A stretch of 64,000 nucleotides of DNA from Archegozetes longisetosus (Eukaryota > Arthropoda > Arachnida > Sarcoptiformes > Trhypochthoniidae): contig JAEMBT020000009.1 of the NCBI GenBank assembly GCA_018873245.2, forward strand, positions 1,752,001-1,816,000. The letters are read 5' to 3'. Under the pieces are notes generated by a model. That model was not told the origin of the DNA. It was given only the letters and a program-made list of their open reading frames with translations, and did not search any database. The translations under genes and the position numbers were made by a program. Below are positions 11,804 to 23,300 of this stretch, piece after piece; the first letter of the stretch is position 1, and the number at the start of each line of letters is the position of its first letter.

Positions 11804-13431
11804 TTAAGTTAAATCGGAAAATATTTTTAACTTTTTAAAAGCAATGATTTCAAAACCAAATGTAAATAATGGTATTGAATAACAAATACCTAAAAGAAAA
11901 AATATTCCTCTCATCATATCATTTATTTCTATTACATAGTCATTAACTAAATTTGGGTTATATTTCTCAAGATTATGACCAGGTATAGATGAACGCCAAT
12001 GACCATAAAGAGTCATTTCGAGTTTACTTATAAATTCTTGATGTTCATGAATTCCGTTCTCAACTCCCACCTTGAGCCTAGAAACAAATGCATTTTCTGT
12101 CAATATTTTGAAAATTTCGTGATACAAATACTAACATTCTTGTGATGTTTGTACTCAACTCATGACGTTTGCCAATGTAAAATTTGACAAAATTGAGGCC
12201 ATATTTTCTTTCAGCACTTATCAAATTCAAATCATGATATAGTAATTTATAATATTGTGCCAAATCAGAATTAACTAAGAAGACAATTCTACGATTCGCG
12301 ATATCGATAAACCTTGTGATAATATCATTTCTTCTATAATAGATTTTTCTACGATCAGCGAATTTCTCCAATCTTTTTTTCAAAATTGAGTATTCTTTTG
12401 GTTTAATCGATTTCAATGCGACCAATGCGTTCACTTCATCAAAGTTTAAATCTTCATTTTGAGCCAGATCTTCAATAGTCCGAATGAGTGGTTCTAATTT
12501 TACATTGAAATATGTGTTCACAAGAAGTCCAGAAAACCCCTTTGATAAAACAAAACTAAATACAATCCAGTTGGTTAATAGAATCAATAAAACTAATTTT
12601 CTCAAACTGTCAATTGAATCCAAGTTCATATTCTTCATCAGTTTATATTTGATAGACGGCTGTGCTATTAATGGACTCAATGTGTCCAAGAAACACGAAC
12701 TGATTTTGATTTTTGAACTGCTCAATAATTTCCACGAACAGCAAATTAACAAATTGAACAAAATATACAGAACCAAACCTTTAGATCAAAAGTCAACAAA
12801 TGTGTGTTCAAGTATTTAAATATATATTTAATATATAATTACAATGAAATTACCTTTAGTTCAAAAAGGCGTAAGAATGGTAGAAGTGAATAGTCTTTCA
12901 TAAGTTGCATAGTTGTCATTAACTCAACTAAATATACATTATGTGTTATGATAGGATCGTATTGATCAGATCTTAGATTTGCAGTAAAACGGTGTAGATG
13001 TAAAGACCTAAGAGCCTAGAAAATAAAAACACAGGTAATGAATAAATGAATAGTTTATTATTTAATTTTAATTTATAAAAATTGTTATAACAAAATAACT
13101 CATACATCAAATTTATCGATATGTTTTCGTGACTTTATAATAACATTCAGCTTAAGTGAACACATTAAATATTCAGTAATCGATAAGAAAAGACTGTTGA
13201 ACACAACTATTTCTTTCTATTGATAAAGAAATATATTAGATTTTCAATAAAGTTTGAATTAAAACAATTATTTTGGTTTTTGATTACTTTACGGTATTTT
13301 TGAGCGTAGATCGTTATGTTTCCAATCGGTGTTATTCCATTTGAACACTTTATAACTTTGTTCAGTTCGAAAGTTTTGTGCCGAAAGAAACTCAGTACAA
13401 AATATTTCACATTAAACATATTTTTATGCAA
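11804..13431 (-). pseudogene. Ionotropic receptor pseudogene, IR2
   Basis: Copy of the IR gene family with the same exon plan: 13431-13288, 13015-12854, 12778 to about 12160, and 12077-11804. M3, the TIEDLAQ start of S2 and M4 are recognisable. It is broken: one base is missing relative to the other copies inside M1 (about 12741-12757), which changes frame. Another base is missing in a T-run near 11835, altering the tail after M4. A third difference, near 12088, breaks the frame if the short-intron model is used. By sequence it is closest to IR3. It lies upstream of and divergent from ABCH1. Confidence 0.75.
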
Positions 13432-14118
13432 AAATTAAATAGTTTTGATATCTTAAAATACCAAAAATGAACTCCAAATTGTGTGATTAGAATTTCTATT
13501 TAAAATCTCTAATTTTCAAATATTCACTTAAACAATATCTAACTGAAACATTAGCATTAAATGAATCAAATAATTTGTAGTCTAGTGACAATATACTTTA
13601 TTCGCTTTTTTGTATTCTGTTAATTTACTAATTAATAGACATTTGCTCTCATTCTCAAGACTTTGTTCTTCTGAAATGTCTTAATCTAATAGTTATCTTC
13701 AAATGTAAAATCTATATTGTTATGAATGTATCTCATTTATTGAATTTTAACCTCATTTTAGTTGAATCTAGGAAAATCTATCCGTATACATGTTCATCCA
13801 AAAAGCTGTCGTATTTCACTTTTTAAAGCTTTCTACGAATCAAAATTTTCGTATATTCAACTTTCTATTGTCATTGATCTTCCGATTGTTCGATTAATTT
13901 CACAAAAGTTAGATCATTTGTTGATCTGTAATCAATTATCCCAAAAACAGAATATAAACGGAGATGGTTCGCAAAATGCAAGATGCGAAAACTTTTTCAG
14001 TTCATTTCCTCATTTATACATTTCTGTAGTATCTAATAGATAGGATCCTATTAGTAGAGCGTTCCCCAACTTGAATCTAAAAATACAAAGTTTTCTGGTA
14101 TCAAATTTAGATTAAATT

Positions 14119-14520
14119 GAAACATTTACCATGATTAATACTGATTAAGAGATGATTTGTGGTCAAATAATTATCGACTGACACTCAGTAGGTAATGAAA
14201 AATAATTAATGAGCTACATACGCTTGCAAAGTGCATGATAAAAAGTGGACACACATCTTACCTTTATTTTGACGAGCAGTAAAATTGTTTATGTGACCAC
14301 ATCATCATATTTAGTAATTTGTTAATATTAATATTATTGTTAATTATTATGATTGTTATTAATACAGTTAAAAATCATTATTAGCAGAGAAAATAAATGA
14401 CTTTACAATTGAATTTCACTATCTTTGATCAGATTGTTCTCATCACCCATTGATTGTAACCGATAACTGTTAGACTATAAATCATTTCTCTATTAGTACT
14501 AATTGTGGCAAATATTTCAT
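14119..14520. repeat. Foldback element FB2, unit 2 copy
   Basis: Inverted arms around a short AT-rich centre, aligned with the element at 5499-5896. The left arm has GATGATTTGTGGTCAAAT and the right arm its decayed reverse complement. Confidence 0.65.
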
Positions 14521-15458
14521 TTTTAATCTTGATCTGACACCAGAGAAGGTTCGCTGTAAGCTTTATAGTAAATAGTGAAACAGGACTGCATTCTAATCGA
14601 AATTAATTTCGAGAAACTTAATTGTTTTCTAAAATTCAAAAATATTCAATACTTTCAGTGTCGTAAATAAGAGGAAAGTTATATTTAAACTGATATAACT
14701 CGAAACAAGCTTACATCACAATTCTTTAAAATTATGCCCATGGTTCGTAATTATTTAGTGACGCCACTGATATATTGTTGCGTAGTAACATGTATTAATG
14801 ATATCAGTTGATTGCTTGACTGTTGATTGTCTCATATACTATATCTGTTTAACTTATTTTAACACTCATTTTAATGAGATTCAGACAATCAATGAAAATC
14901 TATATTCATTTGCAGTTTTAATACGGAAACAAAGTTAAAAAAAACTTAAGAGCAAATTCATACTATTGTAGCACTTGAATTCACTACTTTCTCAGGGTAT
15001 TCATAATATATAATTTAAGCCTCTAAAAACATAGTTTGATTGAACTAATATGTTATTATACTTATGTTCTTACTCATGAGTTGTTCTGTAAACAAAAAAC
15101 TGAAAATGAATTTCATTCGTTCTAATCTAAAGATGATAAATTATTTTTAGTTCAATAAACAGAGCGAGAATCGAAAAAGGAGTTACAACTGACCATACCA
15201 GAAAATATATGCTTCTATCCATTAATACATAAAACAAGTGAAACTTAACGTTTATAAGTTTACACATTAGTAAAATCAATTTGTTACAAAACTCATCATT
15301 TAATTAAGTATAGAACGAGAAGTTATCAAAGGACAAAGTCTCACAGCGTGAGACAAAATTTGAAGCTTATAAGGCTTTCCAAAAGTCTCTCTGTATTAGA
15401 AGATATGATAGCTAACTTTATAATTTTGAAGTTTTTCATAAAATGAAGTGAGAGAAAT
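14521..15458. other. Spacer upstream of IR2
   Basis: Aligns with the spacers at about 5.9-7.2 kb and 34.8-35.5 kb up to roughly 15.2 kb, then leaves the alignment just before the lysine-rich gene copy. No gene was seen. Confidence 0.5.
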
Positions 15459-16186
15459 TTAACATATTTTAGAACAACATTTGGTAAAATTACATAATGA
15501 AATTAGAAATTGAACATAAGATTTTGACCATTTAATATTCCATTCTATTAAAAATTCATTGGATTTTTTACTATTAATAAGACACAAATCTTGAATTTTG
15601 TAAAGACATTCTCCAGCTTGAACCGCGTATTTTAATGTTTGTTTTTGATGAAATTCCAGCTCGTTGCTAATCGAAACAATAGCTCCTTTTCCTTCATTTA
15701 AATTTTCGAAATTAATATTATTTGTAGGTTTACTCTCGTTTCTAGTAGAAATACTGCTTTTCATTAACTTTATTAATTCATTTGGATCATTTTTCTTTGA
15801 TTTTAGCTTTCGTTTTAATGGTTTATGAGTTTCTTATGTAATTTCTTTATCACTAGCATTTATTTCATCGATAACTTCATCAGCAGCTTTAGATATTAAA
15901 TCTTTTCTGTATTAATAAAAAAAGGAATATTATCATATAGTCTTAACAGTAACTTAGGTTTTAGGTTTCTAAAGTATATTAAGTAAAATTCATGAACTTT
16001 ATCACACCAATAACTTCTGTTTTTAGGTATTGCAGACAGGAGTTTCTTATTTAATTCTACCATATCTCCCCATATATTGTTAGTTAATTCTATAGTTAGT
16101 TCATCTAAAAATATTTTAATTAAAAAATAGAATTAATAAGTAAATAACATACCTTCATAGTCCATAATAGATAACGGAGAAGCCAT
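15459..16186 (-). pseudogene. Lysine-rich multi-exon gene of unknown function (copy A)
   Basis: Three exons on the minus strand: 16186-16153 (start MASPLSIMDYE), 16104-15954 (NNIWGDMVELNKKLLSAIP then YWCDKVHEFYLIYF) and 15906-15459. Both introns are 47-48 nt with GT/AG ends, and phases match across joins. The third exon has a basic segment (PLKRKLKSKK) and a helical region (LEFHQKQTLKYAVQAGECLY). That region loosely resembles the phage-type DUF3102 helix, a guess only. One in-frame TAA at 15834-15836 interrupts the roughly 210-aa frame, so it is probably a pseudogene or a recent null. A second copy is at 57.7-58.15 kb. Similarity between the copies extends about 600 bp upstream, suggesting a dispersed repeat carrying the gene. 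Confidence 0.55.
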
Positions 16187-17335
16187 TTTAATACGCCTTA
16201 ATTCCTTGTTTATATTATTTCAAGATTTAAGGAAGTCAGTGTAACAATTTATTCAGAATTAATTTTAAAAGTCGTGAATGAAGATGTTTTCAAAACAACA
16301 TGAATTATTTATCATTTAACAGGTCTTATTATGTACTATTTAAATGTAAATTTTTATTTCAATCAAATAATTAGTTTAATTGTTATTAATTTACAAAAAT
16401 AACAATACTTTCATTCAATTTCAAGCTTAAAATAGTTGTAAAGTAACTCTAAGATTTTCTGAATACTCTTTAAATTGTTTTCTATGATGCAATGAGAAGA
16501 AAGGATTAAGAACTTTTTTCTTATAGAGTGAATAGAAAGCTTTGAAATGTGTACGTGACTTGAATGCGTAATTATTTTTATTCAAAAAGGACCATCAAAT
16601 TTAAGAAAAGTATTAAAATATATATTGTTGGAAAGTATTTTTCATATTGGATTCAATAAAACTTGAATGAAAGTTCTATGACGACCGGTTCAAAAGTTAG
16701 ACTGACAGATGTCCACTCATTGATGCTGAACAATGATCACTATGATGTGGGTATCAAAATGAAGCGTTTTCAAAGACAAATTAAATATTAAAGAAACTAA
16801 ATTTTAGTCAGTTATTATTTTTGAGATATAAATATTTAGAGTGTGCATTTTTACCATTACAAGTATAGGAATGTTATGCTTTTTGTTATTTATTGGGAAA
16901 AGCATAATTTTTCGGAAATACAGATGAAATTTGAGCAAAAATGAGAAACACAAAACCTAAAGATGAAACAAATTTTTTATTGTTTATTAAGAAAAAGGTA
17001 TAATTTTTCAAAAAATAGTTGAAATTTCTAGCAAAAATCAGAAGTTTAAAACTCAAAGACCAACTTTCAAAGAAAGATTTTTAAAATTTTAATTTAAAAT
17101 ACTTTTAAATAGACATCTTTTTTGAGAAGAAGATATAATTTTTCAAATAAAAGTTAGATTTTTAGGGTGGAATTTATTGAAATTATTGATTTTTACGGTT
17201 AAAATTTGAAATGTAAAACTCGACACTTGACAGAAAAGTGAAAAATTTGCCTCATATTTCCTATACTACTATCTTTTCAAACAGTAAATCGAGATGGTAC
17301 TTGTGTGTCTGGAGGGAGATTTGTGATCATTTGCT
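16187..17335. other. 5' flank of lysine-rich copy A and diverged short repeats
   Basis: About 16.2-16.83 kb matches 57.03-57.7 kb in inverse orientation, including the word CCGGTTCAAAAGTTAGACTG. From about 16.86 to 17.16 kb an imperfect motif, RTATAATTTTTC followed by AAATTT-type words, recurs about every 110-120 bp. No gene was seen. Confidence 0.45.
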
Positions 17336-17650
17336 TCAAATCTGGTTTCTCATCTCAACATTGTTGAAAGAATGATAACCATTGATAATAATGTTATTCA
17401 AGTCTTTACTATAATTGTTGTCAAATTTCTTATCTAAAGAATCAGTAATATTTCTTTCCTTACCACAGGAATGATTATTAATAAAATGATTTTTCAATAC
17501 TTTACCAGAAATCAACTTGTTATAGGTCTTATCACAACTCTTACATTTTCACTTCTCATTCAAATTGATGATATAATCCTTTATTTTCCCCATTCCCTTC
17601 TTTTTCGGTTCTTCTGATTCGCTGTCTTCAATTTCAGTTTTTTCACTCAT
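17336..17650 (-). pseudogene. BED-type zinc finger fragment, probable hAT transposase N-terminus
   Basis: The minus frame starts at 17650 with an acidic, then basic leader (MSEKTEIEDSESEEPKKKG). It continues into KCKSCDKTYNKLISGKVLK and NHFINNHS, a C-x2-C ... H-x4-H spacing typical of BED fingers. One TGA (17549-17551) stands just before the finger, where an aromatic residue is usual. The frame ends at 17336 with no catalytic or dimerisation domain following. BED fingers open many hAT transposases and some domesticated derivatives. No terminal repeats were found around this one. Confidence 0.5.
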
Positions 17651-18449
17651 TGAAACATTCAGATTAATCTTTCAGATTTAATTACAAATTCAAACCTTTC
17701 TTAAATACAAAAACTTTATTTTTGAAAAGAGATTGAAATTGTTTTAAAGGTTGTGAGCTTTATTTAAAATGAAAGCCTTATGATTTATTTATTTGATTCA
17801 TGTTGTTGTGATTCATCTACTTATTCAAAGAGTTGTTTTCAATACACAATCGTCGACAAAATCCCTTCAATCAGTTCTAAGCGTTTTGATACCTAAACTT
17901 CAATGAATCTTGATGAAATCTTTTTTGAATGAAGGGTATGTTGGGACCGACCTTTGACCTGAAAGGCGTTATCCGACTCTAATATAGTTATTTGTAAATT
18001 GAGGCAACTCTCCCAGAGGATCTCAGCAAGAATTTTAATATTCTGATGCAAACATTCAATATTTAACTAAAAATGATCAGATACGTGTATTACTTTAAAA
18101 CTGATTAAAGGGGTTTTGTCGACGACTGTACATCTGTTTCTGTAATTTGAATTTTGAAAGCAGAATAACTCATTATTTCACCGTTTAGTGTGAAATTTTG
18201 TTGAAATGTTTCAGACTCGATAGCCTGAACCTGAGCCTATAGGCTCGAAAAGTCCCTCTAGCTGAGTCTAGGGCCTAGGCTCTTCATTAGTAATGATACA
18301 AATGGAAACTAGATCAAATACTAATAAATATCCCAAACAATCATATTGTAAAATGATTGGTATTCGGTTAACTTTCAATTGAGTCAAATGTTGAACAATG
18401 TATAAAATGTAATTTTAAGCCCTTGGTTTTTCAAATGAACAAAGAAGTA

Positions 18450-18841
18450 CAGTCTTGTGATTTTATTTTGAGACACTGTGTGCAACCTTTTATACAGCTC
18501 ATATTAACATTGAAAAACTATAACTTTTCTCGATTCGATAAATTTACACAAGAATTTATGTAAATATAAATCTAGTTGCCATTCGCACCACCGCTTTCAT
18601 CCAATATTTCTTGCTAGTGGTCAGCTATAGAAAGAGCTAAGTTTTCCAAATGCTTTTTATCAATATCCGATTCATTCCAATAGAATTTATAACAAAAACA
18701 CCTATTTTACTACATACATTTTGTTATTGTAAATCAAAGTTTATCATGAGCTGATATAAATTGGTTAGTAAAGTGTATATTATTTGACTAAGTATTTTAT
18801 CAATGTTGGCATACAGTGCCTCAAAGTAAAATCCCAAGACT
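18450..18841. mobile_element. MITE with TIR starting AGTCTTG, unit A only
   Basis: The left end reads AGTCTTGTGATTTTATTTTG and the right end, on the minus strand, AGTCTTGGGATTTTACTTTG, about 390 bp apart. The aligned site upstream of ABCH2 (about 38.89 kb) is empty, going straight from GAAGTAC to TTTTCGCC. A left end of the same family is at about 28366. No coding capacity was seen. A TA target, as for mariner-like elements, is plausible. Confidence 0.7.
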
Positions 18842-20349
18842 ATATTTCGCCTTCCAAGCCTTATATATTGGTTAATCAATATTTGATTAAAGTTTCTTTA
18901 AATATAGTGATTCTCTCATAATTTTTGATAAAACATTTATAGGCATGCAATAATGTCAGATTTGACATTGAAAAATATATGTTTCTAGGTTACGGATTCA
19001 ATGCATATGTACTCAGAGATTTCATAATGATAGCTAAGAAAGGATAGTAAAAGCACTAAACCGTTCATGATCTGAATGTAGTAGGTTTTTTCTACTCTCT
19101 AAGCAGCAAAAATTTTTATTGCCCAAACAATAACTGCCAGTCTTGTTGGTATTCGACTGAGTTTAATGATTTGAATAATTTTTCGCTTAGAATTTCTTCA
19201 AAGTGAAACATTTTTCCTTTACTAGTTCCTATTCTTTCAATAGTAAAGAACTTATTTAGCTTCACAATTACTGTAACTCGACTTATAAGAGTTCTTCTAT
19301 TTTGATATTATGTTTGGTATTGTGCAACGGTGTAACCTAGTTAAGTAGTTTGAAATGAGATTTTGCATATTTTCCTGTAATTACATTCAAATAAATGCTA
19401 GGTTTTTATCAATATCTTATGACTTATATGTATTATTATTATAAGGTACAACATTTTCTAACATTTTACAACGATATAAACATTTTTTCTAATAAAAAGT
19501 TAAAAGATGTCCCAAAAACAATACTTGCTTTCAAAGTTAATGAAAGACAGACGCTCGGCTACCCTGAAGTTCAAGGCTGAGTCTGGAGCTCGGTCGAGCA
19601 CTTCTGCCCTTGATTACTTATTTTACAGAATATTTAACTTATTTATAAACATTTTTCTTAATTTATTTGTGATCTGCTATTCAATTCTTTGTAAATTCAT
19701 CAAATTTTTTAGGTGAATAATTTTTTGTCTGTGGTTTTGTTGGGTTGAATTTAAATAAAAATCTGATTCAATTGTAATTAAATATCGTAGGAATTTGCTA
19801 CAAAAAATTATTTTTTCAAGATCAAGTGTAATATATAGCGGCTAAGAGTTTAGAAAGAATCGTCGAGAGAATCATATGGTTAATGACGTTATAGCCTCAT
19901 GAAGTTTTTGCAGAATAAACTATGTAATGTAATATGTAATGTCTCGAAATTGACGCTAGTTTTCAAATGAGTTTATGTATTCATTAAAGTTAATAAGATG
20001 TTAATTATTCTATAATCATATGACGTCTTATTTTATTTTATCGAAGTGGAAAGTCATTAGAAAAACTTAATTTACAGATTGTGCAGTTATAATGAAGAAA
20101 CATTTCTTTGCTTACATTGGAACCATCATCTCGAGGCTATATCTGAAAGCTAATTAAGTTAAATTTTCAAGATTCTGTTTTTTTCAACTGGAAAACAGAT
20201 AATGCGAGACATTGAATTGCGGCGATTAAATTGGATTGCATAAACTTACTATTATTACGGGGAGGCCTTCAAAACCTGTTTCATTACAAGAAACTTACTT
20301 TTCTAAGAGTTGACTAAAGGTTTTAGTTATTTTTACTAAGTCTCATAAA
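18842..20349. promoter_or_regulatory. 5' flank of ABCH1
   Basis: Aligns along its length with 38.9-40.4 kb upstream of ABCH2. It includes a GC-rich patch at 19551-19610 with a GAGCTCGGTCGAGCAC-like word, shared in diverged form at 39.61-39.66 kb. No core promoter element can be assigned by eye. It must hold the ABCH promoter and, further left, possibly IR control sequences. Confidence 0.4.
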
Positions 20350-23300
20350 ATGGATGCAATTAAAATAAATGAAGTTTCATTTAAATATAATAAACAAGTC
20401 ATACTCAATGGTATTAGTGCACAAATTGATCAAAATGATGTCTATGCACTTCTTGGTCCGAGTGGTTGTGGAAAGACTACTCTACTGAGACTGATTTTCG
20501 GTAGAATTAAGCCTAAAAGTGGTTCGATTACTGTTTTAGGACATAAACCGGGTTTAGCTAATAGTTTCATAAGTTATATGCCTCAAGAATGTGCTCTTTG
20601 TCTACAATTCACTGTTAATCAAACTCTTGATTATTTTGCCAGAATTTTTCGAATTTCTGAACAGGATTACATTGAAAGGTAAGAAATCAAACAAAAATTA
20701 TAATTTCTCAAATGATCAGCAACACTTTTTTAATGCTTGAAAATACAACTTTGAAATTAATAACTTGATCTTATTCAATATAGTTAAACAAAAATAAATT
20801 CTTTAATCTTATTTAATAGTTTACAAATAGTACGAGATAGCTGACAGTTTCTATATACAGTAAAAGTTTGATTTAACGAGCACTCCAGGAGCGAAAGTTT
20901 TCCTTCGCTACATCGAGCTGTACTCTATATCCAGAAAAACTCGAAATAGGCTAAAAATAAGTTAAATCGTGAAATAGTGAAATAAATAAGTTAACTTTTG
21001 AAATAGTGAAATAAACCTTTTTTGTAATTTTTGGTTAGTTCTAAAGTTTTTTTCAACTTTTAATAATAATTTTAAAATATCATAAAATGCATACAAAGCA
21101 CTACAAATGAGTAGACCAGAATATGTACTAATAGCAACAATCCATTAATGCATTGATTGTTTTTTAATAAAAACTTGAACAACTACTGTGTTTGTTTCTT
21201 TACTTTGTGATTTAACTTACTTATTTTGAGTTTCTCTGAATCGAAAAAAATTCTATTCATGAGTCTTAAAAAGTGCTTTTGTATGACTCAAGAGCGGTTC
21301 AAAACGATGTCAAACCTGATAAAAGACATTTGAGAGGCTAATAGACATACAACTTGTTTCCTTGAAATATGTTTAAATTCTGAACTATAAGTGATACATT
21401 TAGATCAAAATTAATAGAATTTTCATATAATAGAAGTTTAATTTTTTCTTATAGTTTAATAGTTCGCAAATTTTTACCACATACGCTTAAGCTTTATCCA
21501 TAGCAGTGCAATGCGTCGCTTGCAATCTATGATGATTATCACCCTGCGATCATCGCTCATGCTGTAGATAAGCGCGTCACTTGACATTTTTTCTTCAAGA
21601 GACATCGCTCGTCTCCTGGAAAGGAGTTGAACTTATTCCAACTTCATGCGACGATCTTGATATAAGCAAACAATAAAAACAGTTTTAATACAACGACAAC
21701 ATCAAAATAAAGAACAAACAAAACAAAAGCGAAACATGTAAATTATACGAGGTGGCTCTAAAGCTTCTATTGAATATTATTTAAATGCGATGTCCTAATG
21801 TTGTGGACAAGGATTGCAGGCAATTTATCGCATAAAAAGTATCTCATGAAATTTTGCTGGCGATCTCATTACGTTGCTTCGCATCGCATTCCAAGAAAAT
21901 TGCACTGCTGTGGATCTGGCTTTAGACTCTTAACAAAATTTTATTTTATTACTAATGGTCACATCAAAGTTTGAGATAAATCCGGGTAAGGGGTCTAAAG
22001 GCGTTCCCGATCCCCGCCACCAAGTATAATAAATCATTGGATCCAGCTCGTCGAGCTGAACATTTTAATACCACACTTGACTACTTCCAATCCGAACCTG
22101 ACCACATCTGGCCACCGAGACCTAACCTCGAAAATGGGTAAACCTGGCTTTACCAAGTTGTAACCCAAGCCAAACCTGATATAAACTAAGGTATAATAGG
22201 TTAGGTCGCTTCGCGACCAAACTTATCTAACTTATTCTCACTTAGTTTATATCAGGCTTGTTTAAATTACGACTCGAGAATCATTGTTTATCCATTACGA
22301 GGCACTAAACTAATCAATGATGGATATCTGGAGAACTATTTGTGATAATTAATCAAGTGAGGTATCAAAATGCTCAGTTAGATGTCCTGAGTCCAATGAT
22401 ATATCATACTTGGAGGTGGGGGCCGGAAACCCCTTTAGACCCATTAGCCCGGATTCACCCAAAGTTTGTTTATTTTAAAACTTTTTTATCAATGAATTGC
22501 AAGTAAAGCTAAGCATATTTTTTCGTCCAGTATTGTTTCTATCAATTTTATAACTTTTTACTCAAAAAACTACTTACGCATCATTTCCGGACTTTTCCAA
22601 TCATATTTCAAGGAAACAAGCTGTTCAGTCGGTCAATAAAAGTTATGCATAGATTCCGGATTAATCTCTGATTCGTTTGGATAAGATTAGAGGGACGAGA
22701 AAAATTGAAACTACTAATTTGTAGCGTCATATTATAGTATTACTCAGTAATTAAGAAACATAATATGAGTAATAATGTTATTCGTAGCTGAAATCAGTTT
22801 ATTTGATATCCACAAGAAAAACAATAAGCAATGATGAGCAGTGCTCGAGCATTCGGTGCTCGGTGGCGAGCACTGAGCACTGAGCACTTCAATTTTGCCG
22901 AGCATGAGCGCGTGCTCGAGCACCTTAAACTCGAGCACCGAGCACGAGCACCAAGCACTTAGTCCTAACATCAAAATTAATAAAAACGATGTCAACTGAA
23001 TGTAAAAATAAATAATTTTATTGAATAAAACTATGAGAACTGCTATTCTAACAAACTGATATAGTAATTCATGTATTATAAAGTATGAGAAAGTTTTAAA
23101 GATTTTAATCAGATTTTTCTGTCATTTGCTTATAAACCTCTACCCCCGGAGATTTACAATCAGTATTAAAGGGTTCAATATTTACTGTGGCGTCTGACGA
23201 CCTTTTGAGCCTGAAACTAAAGTTGGAATTTAATATAAATATCAAATCTGAACAAATTTTGATTTAACTTCAAAGTTAATGTTCAATAATTATTTTCGTC

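Noticed and set aside
13762-14043. 93-aa plus ORF, also at 34032-34313
   Set aside because: Units 2 and 3 are nearly identical here, so an open frame in both is not evidence of coding; units 1 and 4 do not keep it.
22744-22995. 83-aa minus ORF, and those at 23324 and 23494
   Set aside because: They run through the GAGCAC repeat arms and reflect its period.
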